Below, piece after piece: positions 35,743 through 43,558 of a stretch of 64,000 nt of DNA; the stretch's first letter is position 1, and every line of letters starts with the position of its first letter. The stretch lies in contig NZ_RCTF01000010.1 of the NCBI RefSeq assembly GCF_003667445.1, positions 120,778 to 184,777 on the forward strand, given 5' to 3'. This DNA is from Xanthobacter tagetidis. Its GTDB lineage: Bacteria > Pseudomonadota > Alphaproteobacteria > Rhizobiales > Xanthobacteraceae. A model generated the notes under the pieces. It did no database searches and was not told the DNA's origin. It worked only from the letters and a program-made list of their open reading frames with translations. Made by a program: the position numbers and the translations under genes.

Positions 35743-36441
35743 TCAGCGGTGCTCGCCGGACGGCAGATAGGGCCGCAGCGCGTGGGCGAGCTTGGCCGGC
35801 GTCAGCGACTGGAGCCACACCTGCCCCGGTCCGGAGAGCCGGGCGAGGAACAGGCCGTCGCCGCCGAACAGGACGTTCTTGACGCCGCGTATGGTGGTGA
35901 TCTCGAAGCCCACGGTCTCCTCGAACATGCCCACATGGCCGGGATGCACTAGCAGGTCCTGGCCCTGCTTGAGCGTGTAGCTGACGATCTCGCCGCCCAG
36001 CTCCACGAAGGCCGGCCCCTCCCCCGTGAGGTGCTGGAGCACGAAGCCCTCGCCGCCGAACACGCCGGCGCCGAGCGACTGCTGGAAGCCGACGGCGAGG
36101 CTGAGCCCCGCCGCGCCGGCAAGGAAGCCGTGGCGGTGGATCAGCAGGCCCCGCCCCGCGCTCACCTTCGTCTCCATGATGGCGCCGGGCAGGGTCGCGG
36201 CGAACGCCACCAGCGCCTCGCCGCCCTCGGCGGTGAACTCGGTCATGAACAGGCCGCCGCCGGACACCGCACGGCCGATGGCGCCGAAGAAGCCCGTGGC
36301 GCCGCCCGTGGCCGCGGTGGTGCGCATGGCCACGTTGGACGTCATCCAGGACAGCCGGTCCGGCTCCGCGAGCATGGTCTCGCCGGCCTCCAGCGTGACC
36401 GTGAGGACGGGGAGCGTCGTGCCGGAAATCTCGCTGCGCAT
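35743..36441 (-). CDS. AIM24 family (TIGR00266) protein
   Basis: A 232-residue AIM24/DUF124 protein, beta-rich and usually trimeric. Family features are LEAGETMLAEPDRLSWMTSNV, GGLFMTEFTA, LPGAIMETKV, GEGFVLQHLTGEGPAFVE and VHPGHVGMFEETVGFEI. The molecular function is not established; the yeast relative is a mitochondrial inner-membrane protein. It stands alone, convergent with the deacetylase gene. Confidence 0.9.
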   Translation of the reverse strand: MRSEISGTTLPVLTVTLEAGETMLAEPDRLSWMTSNVAMRTTAATGGATGFFGAIGRAVSGGGLFMTEFTAEGGEALVAFAATLPGAIMETKVSAGRGLLIHRHGFLAGAAGLSLAVGFQQSLGAGVFGGEGFVLQHLTGEGPAFVELGGEIVSYTLKQGQDLLVHPGHVGMFEETVGFEITTIRGVKNVLFGGDGLFLARLSGPGQVWLQSLTPAKLAHALRPYLPSGEHR

Positions 36442-36533
36442 GCCTGGGCATCTCCCGTTCGGCGCTCACGTCGCGCCAACGGTAATCTAACACGGTCGGG
36501 CGGCGGCCCGGAAGCGCCGGCCGCGGCGCTCCC

Positions 36534-37469
36534 CTAGGGCGCGCCGACGAAGCGGGCCAGCTTGCCGAGCGTCTGCAGCCCCAGCTCGATGGCGCCGAAG
36601 CCCTTCGCGGTCTGGAATTCCGCCTCGGTGCTGAACACCATGCCGAGCCTCACCCTGGTCGCGCCGTCCTCGTCCTCGAAGCTGGCCCAGGCGTCCGCGT
36701 GCTTCGGCCCGTTCTCGCCCCACAACAGCGCGTAGGCGATCCGCTCCTGCGGGCGGACTTCGCCATAGCGGTGATGGTTGGGGAAGACCGTGCCGTCGGG
36801 CGCGATCATGTCGAACACCCATTCGCCGCCGGCGCGAAGGTCGATGCGCTGCGTGCGGCAGGAGAAGCCGTCCGGGCCCCACCATTGCGGCAGAGTCAGC
36901 GGGTTCATCCAGGCATTCCAGACGGCGGCACGCGGCGCGCGGATGACGCGCTCCAGCAGCATGGTGCGCGCGGCGACGCCAGCGAGATTGCCGAGCCCCG
37001 CCTCGAAGCCCTGCCGATAGCCGGCCGCCATGTCCCGTACGGGCTCCTTTGCCAGAGCGGAGAGCTGCACCGTCACCACCAGCCGGCTGCGGGCGTCCGA
37101 GCCGGAGAAATCCGCCGTGACCAGCGCCGCCGACTGCGCCGCGCCGGCGATGGAGACCACCTCGTAATTCACGGCGCGCACCGCAGGCTCCAGCTCCAGC
37201 CAGCCGCACTCGCAGCGGATGTCCGGCGCGCCATCGACCTTGCAGAGCGAGACCTCGCGCCCGCCGACGCGGGTGTCCGCCTCGATGAACTCGACGACCA
37301 CCGCGGGCGTCGGCGCCGCCCAGACCGCGCGCGCTGCGGGGGCCGTCCAGGCCTGCCAGAGCACCGGGAGGGGCGCGGCCACGTCCCGCGCGAAGGTCAG
37401 CGTGGCGAAGCGGCCGGCCGCAGGCTCAGGCATCGCAGGCGTGGGCGCGGGGTTCGGCTTGGCGGTCAT
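36534..37469 (-). CDS. Tandem SRPBCC (AHSA1/START-like) domain protein
   Basis: A 311-residue protein with two hydrophobic-pocket SRPBCC domains. The first covers roughly residues 18-155 (FARDVAAPLPVLWQAWTAP, DTRVGGREVSLCKVDG). The second covers residues 165-305 (LERVIRAPRAAVWNAWMNPLTLPQWWGPDGFSC, LRAGGEWVFDMIAPDGTVFPN, YALLWGENGPKH). Single-domain relatives sit next to ArsR regulators in many genomes, as here. Ligand unknown. Its ATG overlaps the ArsR gene's stop by four bases. Confidence 0.88.
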   Translation of the reverse strand: MTAKPNPAPTPAMPEPAAGRFATLTFARDVAAPLPVLWQAWTAPAARAVWAAPTPAVVVEFIEADTRVGGREVSLCKVDGAPDIRCECGWLELEPAVRAVNYEVVSIAGAAQSAALVTADFSGSDARSRLVVTVQLSALAKEPVRDMAAGYRQGFEAGLGNLAGVAARTMLLERVIRAPRAAVWNAWMNPLTLPQWWGPDGFSCRTQRIDLRAGGEWVFDMIAPDGTVFPNHHRYGEVRPQERIAYALLWGENGPKHADAWASFEDEDGATRVRLGMVFSTEAEFQTAKGFGAIELGLQTLGKLARFVGAP

Positions 37470-37807
37470 TCCTTGGGCTCCTTCATGGTGGCCATCACGA
37501 ACGCATCCAGCCGGTCGAGCCGGCCTTCCCAGATGTCCCGCTGCGCATCGAGCCAGGTCCGCGCGGGCGCGAACGCCTCCGGCACGATGGCGCAGGTGCG
37601 CACCCGCCCGTCCTTGGTGGAGGCGATCAGTCCCGCCTCCTCCAGCACGCCGAGGTGCCGCATCACGGTCGGCAGGCGCAGGCCCGTCGGTCCCGACAGC
37701 TCCGTGACCCGCGCCGGCCCCGTGGCGAGCCGGGTCAGGATCGACCGCCGGGTCGGATCGGCCAAAGCGTGGAAGATGAGCGAGAGATCCGGATAATGCT
37801 TAGCCAT
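37466..37807 (-). CDS. ArsR family transcriptional regulator
   Basis: A 113-residue winged helix-turn-helix protein: IFHALADPTRRSILTRLATGPARVTELS, then LPTVMRHLGVLEEAGLIASTKDGRVRTCAI. It lacks the CxC metal site of arsenic sensors. It belongs to the group that pairs with SRPBCC proteins and ends RLDRLDAFVMATMKEPKE, typical for that pairing. It is first gene of the two-gene operon and probably represses it, releasing when a hydrophobic ligand or stress appears. Confidence 0.92.
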   Translation of the reverse strand: MAKHYPDLSLIFHALADPTRRSILTRLATGPARVTELSGPTGLRLPTVMRHLGVLEEAGLIASTKDGRVRTCAIVPEAFAPARTWLDAQRDIWEGRLDRLDAFVMATMKEPKE

Positions 37808-38061
37808 GATGCTAACTATCACCGGCGCACCCGCCGCGCAACCAACACTTCGCAGATCGGCTAAGTTTTTTCGGCAGCCGACGCACCAAGGCCGGGCGGG
37901 CTTTTCGGGGCACGCGGCCCGGCGGCACGCGGCAACCTCCGCCACCGGATTTCCCCCGCCGCACCGCCGTTCAATGCCTGAACGGCTTGCGGTTTTCGAC
38001 GCGGAATGATGATGTCGGCCGGTGGCCCACGGCGCAAAACCTGCCTTCCAAGGTGCGTTCC

Positions 38062-39171
38062 ATGATGTCCAACGAAGGCGCCCGGGATGCCGCCCTCGGC
38101 ATCCGCCTCCTGTGCTTGGCGCTCGCCGCACTCGCGGCGCTGGCCTGCCCACGGCCGGCCGTCGCCGGGGAGGGCGAGAACCGGCGCAGCGTCACCCTCA
38201 CCTTCTTCAACGCGCCGCCCGAGGGCGGGCCTCTGCTGCGCCCCCCCACCCTGGGTCTGGCGGTGGGCAGCGGCGAGATCCACCGGGCGGTGCTCGACAC
38301 GGGCTCGACCGGCGTCGTGGTCTCGGCCTCCTCGATCCTCGACATCGACGACCTGCCGGTGATCGGCCCCGGCCAGCTCACCTATACGAGTTCCGGGCGC
38401 ATCATGCAGGGGCGCTACGTGCTTTCGCCGGTCACCGTGATCGGCAAGAACGGCGCGGCGATCACCACCCGGCCGATCCCCGTGCTGGCGGTGGAGAGCG
38501 TCGACTGCCTCGCCTCGGCGCGCAATTGCGAGCCGCAGGACCGGCCGCGCGGCATCGCCATGCTGGGCGTCGGCTTCGCGCGCGAAGCGGACCGCCAGCG
38601 GGCCGCGACCCCTGAGAAGAACCCGTTCCTCAACCTGCCCGACATGGGCGGCCCCGACGCGCCCGGACCGCTCGGGCGCGGCTACATCATCGAGCGCCGG
38701 GGCGTGCAGGTGGGTCTCGGCCCCCGCGACGCGGCGGACCGGTTCGTCACCACCGCGCTCGAACGCGATCCGACGCGGGGCGACTGGGCGCCGCCGCAGG
38801 CTTGCATCTCGCTGGCGCAGCGCAAGCCGCCCGCATGCGGAACGCTGCTGGTGGATACCGGCGTCGCCACCATGTATCTGTCGGTCCCCGACGGGCAGGC
38901 CGCGGAGCTGGAGTTCCTGAGCGCGCGCGGCGAGCCGATCCTCGCCGACGGCGTCGAGGTGTCGATCCTGCCCCCATCGGGGGCGAGCGCGCCGTCCTAC
39001 CGCTTTCTTGTCGGCGATCTCGCGGCACCCGTGACGCCCGAGCGCGTGGTGCTCGTGGGCAATGGCCGCAGGCCGCCTTTCGTGAACACCACCGTGCGGC
39101 TGCTCAATGCCTACGACTATCTCTTCGATGCCGATGCCGGGCTGATCGGCTTCCGGCCGGTGCCGCACTGA
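38062..39171 (+). CDS. Bilobed pepsin/retropepsin-like aspartic protease, exported
   Basis: A 369-residue protein with a hydrophobic leader (LLCLALAALAALACPRPAVAG, ending near residue 35). It carries two catalytic-type motifs: HRAVLDTGSTGVVVS with Asp79, and CGTLLVDTGVATMYLS with Asp265. One chain with two DTG triads is the pepsin-type layout, whereas retropepsins have one and dimerise. Cysteine pairs (149/156, 248/259) might form disulfides. It probably acts in the periplasm on unknown substrates. It is divergent from the ArsR operon and 26 bases upstream of the SABATH gene, in the same direction. Confidence 0.72.
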   Translation: MMSNEGARDAALGIRLLCLALAALAALACPRPAVAGEGENRRSVTLTFFNAPPEGGPLLRPPTLGLAVGSGEIHRAVLDTGSTGVVVSASSILDIDDLPVIGPGQLTYTSSGRIMQGRYVLSPVTVIGKNGAAITTRPIPVLAVESVDCLASARNCEPQDRPRGIAMLGVGFAREADRQRAATPEKNPFLNLPDMGGPDAPGPLGRGYIIERRGVQVGLGPRDAADRFVTTALERDPTRGDWAPPQACISLAQRKPPACGTLLVDTGVATMYLSVPDGQAAELEFLSARGEPILADGVEVSILPPSGASAPSYRFLVGDLAAPVTPERVVLVGNGRRPPFVNTTVRLLNAYDYLFDADAGLIGFRPVPH

Positions 39172-39197
39172 GGCCGCGACGGGAAGAAAGGATCGCG

Positions 39198-40289
39198 ATG
39201 CAGATCGGGGGAGAGCGTTTGGCGCAGACCGGCGGCGCGGACATGCCCGCGGCCATGGAGGGCCACGGCGCCTACAATCGCGGCTCGCGGGTGCAGGGCG
39301 CCTCCTCGGCGCCGGCACTGGGGCTGCTTGAAGCGGCGGCGCAGGCGGCGCCCCTGCCCGATCCGCCGGCGCCGCTCGTGATCGCCGACTACGGCGCATC
39401 CCAGGGCCGCAACTCGCTCGCCCCGATCGGCTCGGCGCTCGCGGAGCTGCGCCGGCGCGCCGGGCCGGACCGCGCCGTGAGCGTCGTCCACACCGACCTG
39501 CCGGGCAACGACTTCTCGGCGCTGTTCGAGACGCTGGAGAGCGATCCCGCAAGCTACCTCAAGGGCGACGGCGCGGTCTTTCCCTCGGCGGTGGGACGCT
39601 CCTTCTTCGGCCAGATCCTGCCCGGATCAAGCGTCCATCTCGGCTGGAGCTCGTGGGCGGTGCAGTGGCTGAGCCGGGTGCCGGCGCCGATCCCGGACCA
39701 GGTGCAGGTGGCCTTCAGCCGGGATGCCGCCGCCCGCGCCGCCTTCGCCGCCCAGGCCGCCGCCGACTGGCGCGCCTTCCTTCAGGCGCGCGGCGCCGAG
39801 CTTGCTCCCGGCGGGCGCCTCGTGGTGCTGGCCATGGCCACCGACGATGCCAGCGACTTCGGCTATGGGGCGCAGGTGGCGACGCTCTACGCCGCGCTGG
39901 AGGACATGGCGGCGCGCGGCGCGATCACCGCCGCCGAGCTCGGGCGCATGGCCATCCCGACCTATGGGCGGACCCGCGCAGAGTTTTCGGCGCCGTTCGC
40001 GGGCGGGCGCTTCGCCGGGCTGCGCCTGGAGGGGCTCGACGTGTTCCACGGCTTCGACCACGTGTTCGCCGATTTCTCCGCCGACGGCGACGCCCGCGCG
40101 TTCGGCGCCAAATGGGCCGGCTTCTCACGCGCCTCGGTGTTCCCGACGCTCGCCGCGGAGCTGGGCGCCGACGCCGACCGCGCCGCGCGCTTCATGGACG
40201 CGCTGGAGCAGGATGCCGCCGCCCGCCTGGCCGCGGCACCGGCACCCACCGTGATCCCGCTGGCGGAAATGACGCTGGTGCGCGACTGA
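39198..40289 (+). CDS. SABATH-type SAM-dependent carboxyl methyltransferase
   Basis: A 363-residue methyltransferase resembling plant salicylate/jasmonate carboxyl methyltransferases. Matching landmarks are GAYNRGSRVQG near the start, IADYGASQGRNSLAPI (SAM site), VVHTDLPGNDFSALFETL, VHLGWSSWAVQWLSRVP, and PGGRLVVLAMATDD. It would methylate a carboxyl group of a small acid. ATG 39198 has AAGGA six bases upstream. It lies just downstream of the aspartic protease gene and may share its transcript; no biosynthetic partners are obvious. Confidence 0.82.
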   Translation: MQIGGERLAQTGGADMPAAMEGHGAYNRGSRVQGASSAPALGLLEAAAQAAPLPDPPAPLVIADYGASQGRNSLAPIGSALAELRRRAGPDRAVSVVHTDLPGNDFSALFETLESDPASYLKGDGAVFPSAVGRSFFGQILPGSSVHLGWSSWAVQWLSRVPAPIPDQVQVAFSRDAAARAAFAAQAAADWRAFLQARGAELAPGGRLVVLAMATDDASDFGYGAQVATLYAALEDMAARGAITAAELGRMAIPTYGRTRAEFSAPFAGGRFAGLRLEGLDVFHGFDHVFADFSADGDARAFGAKWAGFSRASVFPTLAAELGADADRAARFMDALEQDAAARLAAAPAPTVIPLAEMTLVRD

Positions 40290-40461
40290 GCCTTCCGGCG
40301 GCGCCGTCGGCCGCGCCAACCAGGGGGCACCGACTCACGACCGCGTGATACCGGCGAACTCTGCCCTGTGGCGCGCCAATTGCCGCTTCGGAAGGCAGAG
40401 CGCCCCTACCCGGCGACGGGAAAGCGCGGTTTCCGTGCTGCATCCACAAAGTGCATGCAAT

Positions 40462-40477
40462 TGGCACGGACGTTGCG
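40462..40477 (+). promoter_or_regulatory. Sigma-54 (RpoN) promoter of the TRAP transporter operon
   Basis: TGGCACG-gacg-TTGCG matches the -24/-12 consensus, with GG and GC exactly ten bases apart. It lies 41 bases before the dctP-like ATG, leaving room for a start site near 40489. An NtrC/DctD-type activator would be required; none is encoded in the window. Confidence 0.72.
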
Positions 40478-40517
40478 AACGGTCAGCCCGCACCTTCCCC
40501 GACGCACGAGGCCTCCC

Positions 40518-41600
40518 ATGCGCCGCCGCGACTTCACGAAGCTTGCCCTGACCGCCGCCGCCGGAACCGTCGCCGCCCCGGCGGTGCTGCGCGCCCAGAC
40601 CACCTTCACCTGGAAGATGACCTCGGCCTACGGCCCGAAGGCCGCCTTCTATTCCGTGGGGCCGGGCAGCGCCACGGACCTGTGCAAGCGCATCGAGGCC
40701 ATGTCCGGCGGGCGCCTCAAGATCCAGTTCTTCGGCGCGGGCGAGCTGATCCCGGCGCTGGAGGGCTTCGACGCGGTCTCCGCCGGCACGGTGGAGATGA
40801 ACTACGCCAACGCCTATTTCTGGACCGGCAAGAGCTTCGCCGCGCAGTTCTTCACCGCGGTGCCGTTCGGCCTCAACTTCCAGGGCGTCAATGGCTGGCT
40901 CTATGAGGGCGGCGGCATGCCGCTCTACAAGGAGGTCTACGACAAGTTCAACCTGGTGCCGCTGGTGGCCGGCAATACCGGCGTGCAGATGACCGGCTGG
41001 TTCAAGAAGCCGATCGAGAAGACCGCCGACCTCAACGGCCTGAAGATGCGCATCCCCGGCCTTGCCGGGCGCGTCTACAAGGAGTTCGGCGTCGACGTGC
41101 GCCTACTGCCGGGCGGCGAGATCTTCCCGGCGCTGGAGCGCGGCGTGATCGACGCGGCCGAGTTCGTCGGCCCCTATCTCGACCGCCAGCTCGGCCTGCA
41201 GAAGGTGGCGAAATACTATTACACCACCGGCTGGCACGAGCCCGCCACCGTCTCCGAGGTGATCGTCAACAAGGCCGCCTGGGCCAAGCTGCCGGACGAC
41301 CTGAAGGCGATCGTCGAGAATGCCTGCGCCGCCTGCAACGTGATCTCGGAAGCCTGGTGCCAGAAGGCCAACGGCGAGGCCATGCAGGACCTCGTGAAGA
41401 ACCAGGGCGTGATCGCCCAGCCGCTGCCCGACGACGTGGTGAAGGACCTGCGCATCGGCACCGCCAAGGTGCTGGACGCGGCGGTGGCGGCCGACCCGAT
41501 CGCCAAGAAGGTCTCGGACAGCTACTTCGCCTTCCTCGGCACCTACAAGAGCTGGGCCGAATTGTCCGAAGGCGTCTACTACAACAAGATCCTCGGCTGA
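40518..41600 (+). CDS. TRAP transporter substrate-binding protein (TakP-like, 2-oxo/monocarboxylate)
   Basis: A 360-residue periplasmic receptor with a Tat leader (MRRRDFTKLALTAAAGTVAAP). It follows the TakP pattern: GVQMTGWFKKPIEKTADLNG, KMRIPGLAGRVYKEFG, LLPGGEIFPALERGVIDAAE, VGPYLDRQLGL, and YYTTGWHEPATVSEVIVN. TakP-type proteins bind 2-oxoacids with a cation, or other monocarboxylates. It is first of the P-Q-M operon, downstream of the sigma-54 promoter. Confidence 0.92.
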   Translation: MRRRDFTKLALTAAAGTVAAPAVLRAQTTFTWKMTSAYGPKAAFYSVGPGSATDLCKRIEAMSGGRLKIQFFGAGELIPALEGFDAVSAGTVEMNYANAYFWTGKSFAAQFFTAVPFGLNFQGVNGWLYEGGGMPLYKEVYDKFNLVPLVAGNTGVQMTGWFKKPIEKTADLNGLKMRIPGLAGRVYKEFGVDVRLLPGGEIFPALERGVIDAAEFVGPYLDRQLGLQKVAKYYYTTGWHEPATVSEVIVNKAAWAKLPDDLKAIVENACAACNVISEAWCQKANGEAMQDLVKNQGVIAQPLPDDVVKDLRIGTAKVLDAAVAADPIAKKVSDSYFAFLGTYKSWAELSEGVYYNKILG

Positions 41601-41605
41601 CGCCC

Positions 41606-42139
41606 GTGACCGCACCTGCCGATCTGGCCGGCGCGCCCTCCTTCGGGGGGCGCGTCGCGGGCGCCATCGAGACGCTGGTGGACCGCGTGGGCGCGCTCTC
41701 GGCCTGGACCTGCCTGGCGCTGGTCCTGGTCATGGCCACCAACGTTCTGCTGCGCTACCTCTTCTCCACCGGCTCCATCTGGGCGCAGGAGCTGGAATGG
41801 CACCTTCTGGTGCCCATCTGCATGCTGGGCGCGGCCTATGCGCTGCGCCACGGCGAGCATGTGCGGGTGGACGTGCTCTATTCGCGCTATTCCCCCCGCG
41901 CCAAGGCGGTCACGGACGTGCTCACCGCCCTCGTCTCCATGGTGGTGGCGGCGATCATCTTCCGCCTCTCGATCCCCTACGTGATGCAGTCGGCGGCCAT
42001 GGGCGAGGGCTCGGCGAACCCGGGCGGCATCGACATGCGCTACCTGCTGAAGGCCTTCATCCCGCTCGGCTTCGCGCTGTTCTTCCTGCAATCGCTGGCC
42101 GACGCCATCCGCGCCTGGCAGCGCCTCTTTCCCCGGTGA
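41606..42139 (+). CDS. TRAP transporter small permease subunit (DctQ)
   Basis: A 177-residue, four-span membrane protein. The family motif is RYLFSTGSIWAQELEWHLLVPICMLGAAYALRHGEHVRVD..., here at residues 48-90 (quoted only in part: RYLFSTGSIWAQELEW). GTG 41606 begins five bases after the preceding stop. It bridges receptor and large permease in an Na+-driven importer. Confidence 0.92.
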   Translation: MTAPADLAGAPSFGGRVAGAIETLVDRVGALSAWTCLALVLVMATNVLLRYLFSTGSIWAQELEWHLLVPICMLGAAYALRHGEHVRVDVLYSRYSPRAKAVTDVLTALVSMVVAAIIFRLSIPYVMQSAAMGEGSANPGGIDMRYLLKAFIPLGFALFFLQSLADAIRAWQRLFPR

Positions 42140-42143
42140 CATC

Positions 42144-43469
42144 ATGAGCGTGAACGAGTGGCTGGCGATCGGCATGCTGGTCGGCTTCTTCGGCCTCTTG
42201 ATGGCCGGCCTGCCGGTGGCCCTGACGCTCGCGGTGTCGGGCTTCGTCGCCGGCTGGTTCGGCTTCGGGCCGCTTTTGTTCAACCTGGTGCCGGCGCGCA
42301 TCTACGGCGTGGTCACCAACTACACTTTGCTCGCCATCCCGCTGTTCGTGTTCATGGGGGTGATGCTGGAGAAATCCCGCCTCGCCGAGGATTTGATGGA
42401 GGTGGTGAGCCATCTCGCCGGCTCGGTGCGCGGCGGCATCGGGGTGGGCATCATCCTGGTGGGCGTCATCATGGGCGCGACCACCGGCATCGTCGGCGCC
42501 ACAGTGGTGACGCTCGGCCTGCTCACTTTGCCGGCGCTGCTGAAGCGCGGCTACGACAAGGGGCTCGCCTGCGGCGCCATCTGCGCCTCGGGCACGCTCG
42601 GCCAGATCATCCCGCCTTCCCTGGTGCTGATATTGCTCGCCGACATCATGAACGAGAGCGTCGGCACCCTGTTCGCGGCGGCGGTGATCCCGGGCCTGAT
42701 GCTGGCGGCGCTGTTCTGCCTCTACATCCTCGCGCTCGGCGTCTTCCGGCCCCACATGGTGCCGCCGGTGTCGGTGGACGAGCGCGCCGCCATGGGCCGC
42801 GCCGAACTCATGGGCAAGATGCTGCGGGTGGCGCTGCCGCCGTTCGGCCTGGTGCTGGCGGTGCTCGGCTCCATCATCGCCGGCGTCGCCGCGCCCACCG
42901 AGGCCGCCTCGATGGGCGCGCTGGGCTCGATCCTGGTGACGGCGCTGGGGCGGCGGCTCTCCTGGGCGACGCTGTGGGCCACCATGACCGACACGGCGAA
43001 GATCACGGCGCAGATGATGTTCATCCTGATCTGCGCGCAGGTGTTCGCCATCGCCTTCCGCGGGCTCGGCGGCGAGCAATTGGTGCATGACGCCTTCGAC
43101 CTCCTGCCGGGCGGTCAGGCGGCCGAGATCTGGTTCATGCTGACCATCGTGTTCCTGCTCGGCTTCTTCATCGAGTGGATCGAGATCTGCTACATCGCCG
43201 TGCCGCTGTTTTTGCCCATCTTCCAGGCGCAGAACGTGGACCTGGTGTGGATCGGCATGCTGGTGTGCGTGATGCTCCAGACCAGCTTCCTCACCCCGCC
43301 CTTCGGCTGGGCCCTGTTCTTCCTGCGCGGCGTGGCGCCGCCGGAGGTGAAGACGGGCGACATCTACCGGGGCGTGGTGCCCTTCATCGCCTTGCAGGTG
43401 GCGGCGACGGTGCTGGTGTTCCTGTTCCCGACGCTAGCGACCTGGCTGCCGGGGGCGATTGGGTGGTGA
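42144..43469 (+). CDS. TRAP transporter large permease subunit (DctM)
   Basis: A 441-residue permease with about twelve spans. Diagnostic segments are AIPLFVFMGVMLEKS, GATTGIVGATVVTLGLL, ICASGTLGQIIPPSLVLILLAD-type region (here from ASGTLGQIIPPSL), and VAAPTEAASMGALGSIL. Late TM segments include SFLTPPFGWALFFLRG. It provides the Na+-coupled transport path. It closes the TRAP operon. The foreign AT-rich gene begins 89 bases later. Confidence 0.93.
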   Translation: MSVNEWLAIGMLVGFFGLLMAGLPVALTLAVSGFVAGWFGFGPLLFNLVPARIYGVVTNYTLLAIPLFVFMGVMLEKSRLAEDLMEVVSHLAGSVRGGIGVGIILVGVIMGATTGIVGATVVTLGLLTLPALLKRGYDKGLACGAICASGTLGQIIPPSLVLILLADIMNESVGTLFAAAVIPGLMLAALFCLYILALGVFRPHMVPPVSVDERAAMGRAELMGKMLRVALPPFGLVLAVLGSIIAGVAAPTEAASMGALGSILVTALGRRLSWATLWATMTDTAKITAQMMFILICAQVFAIAFRGLGGEQLVHDAFDLLPGGQAAEIWFMLTIVFLLGFFIEWIEICYIAVPLFLPIFQAQNVDLVWIGMLVCVMLQTSFLTPPFGWALFFLRGVAPPEVKTGDIYRGVVPFIALQVAATVLVFLFPTLATWLPGAIGW

Positions 43470-43558
43470 GGGGGATTTTCACAAGGATTGCCGAATGCCG
43501 TGCGAGACTGTAGCATTTCATCGACCTCACGCTGGCGACCTTTCGGCAGGATCAAACA

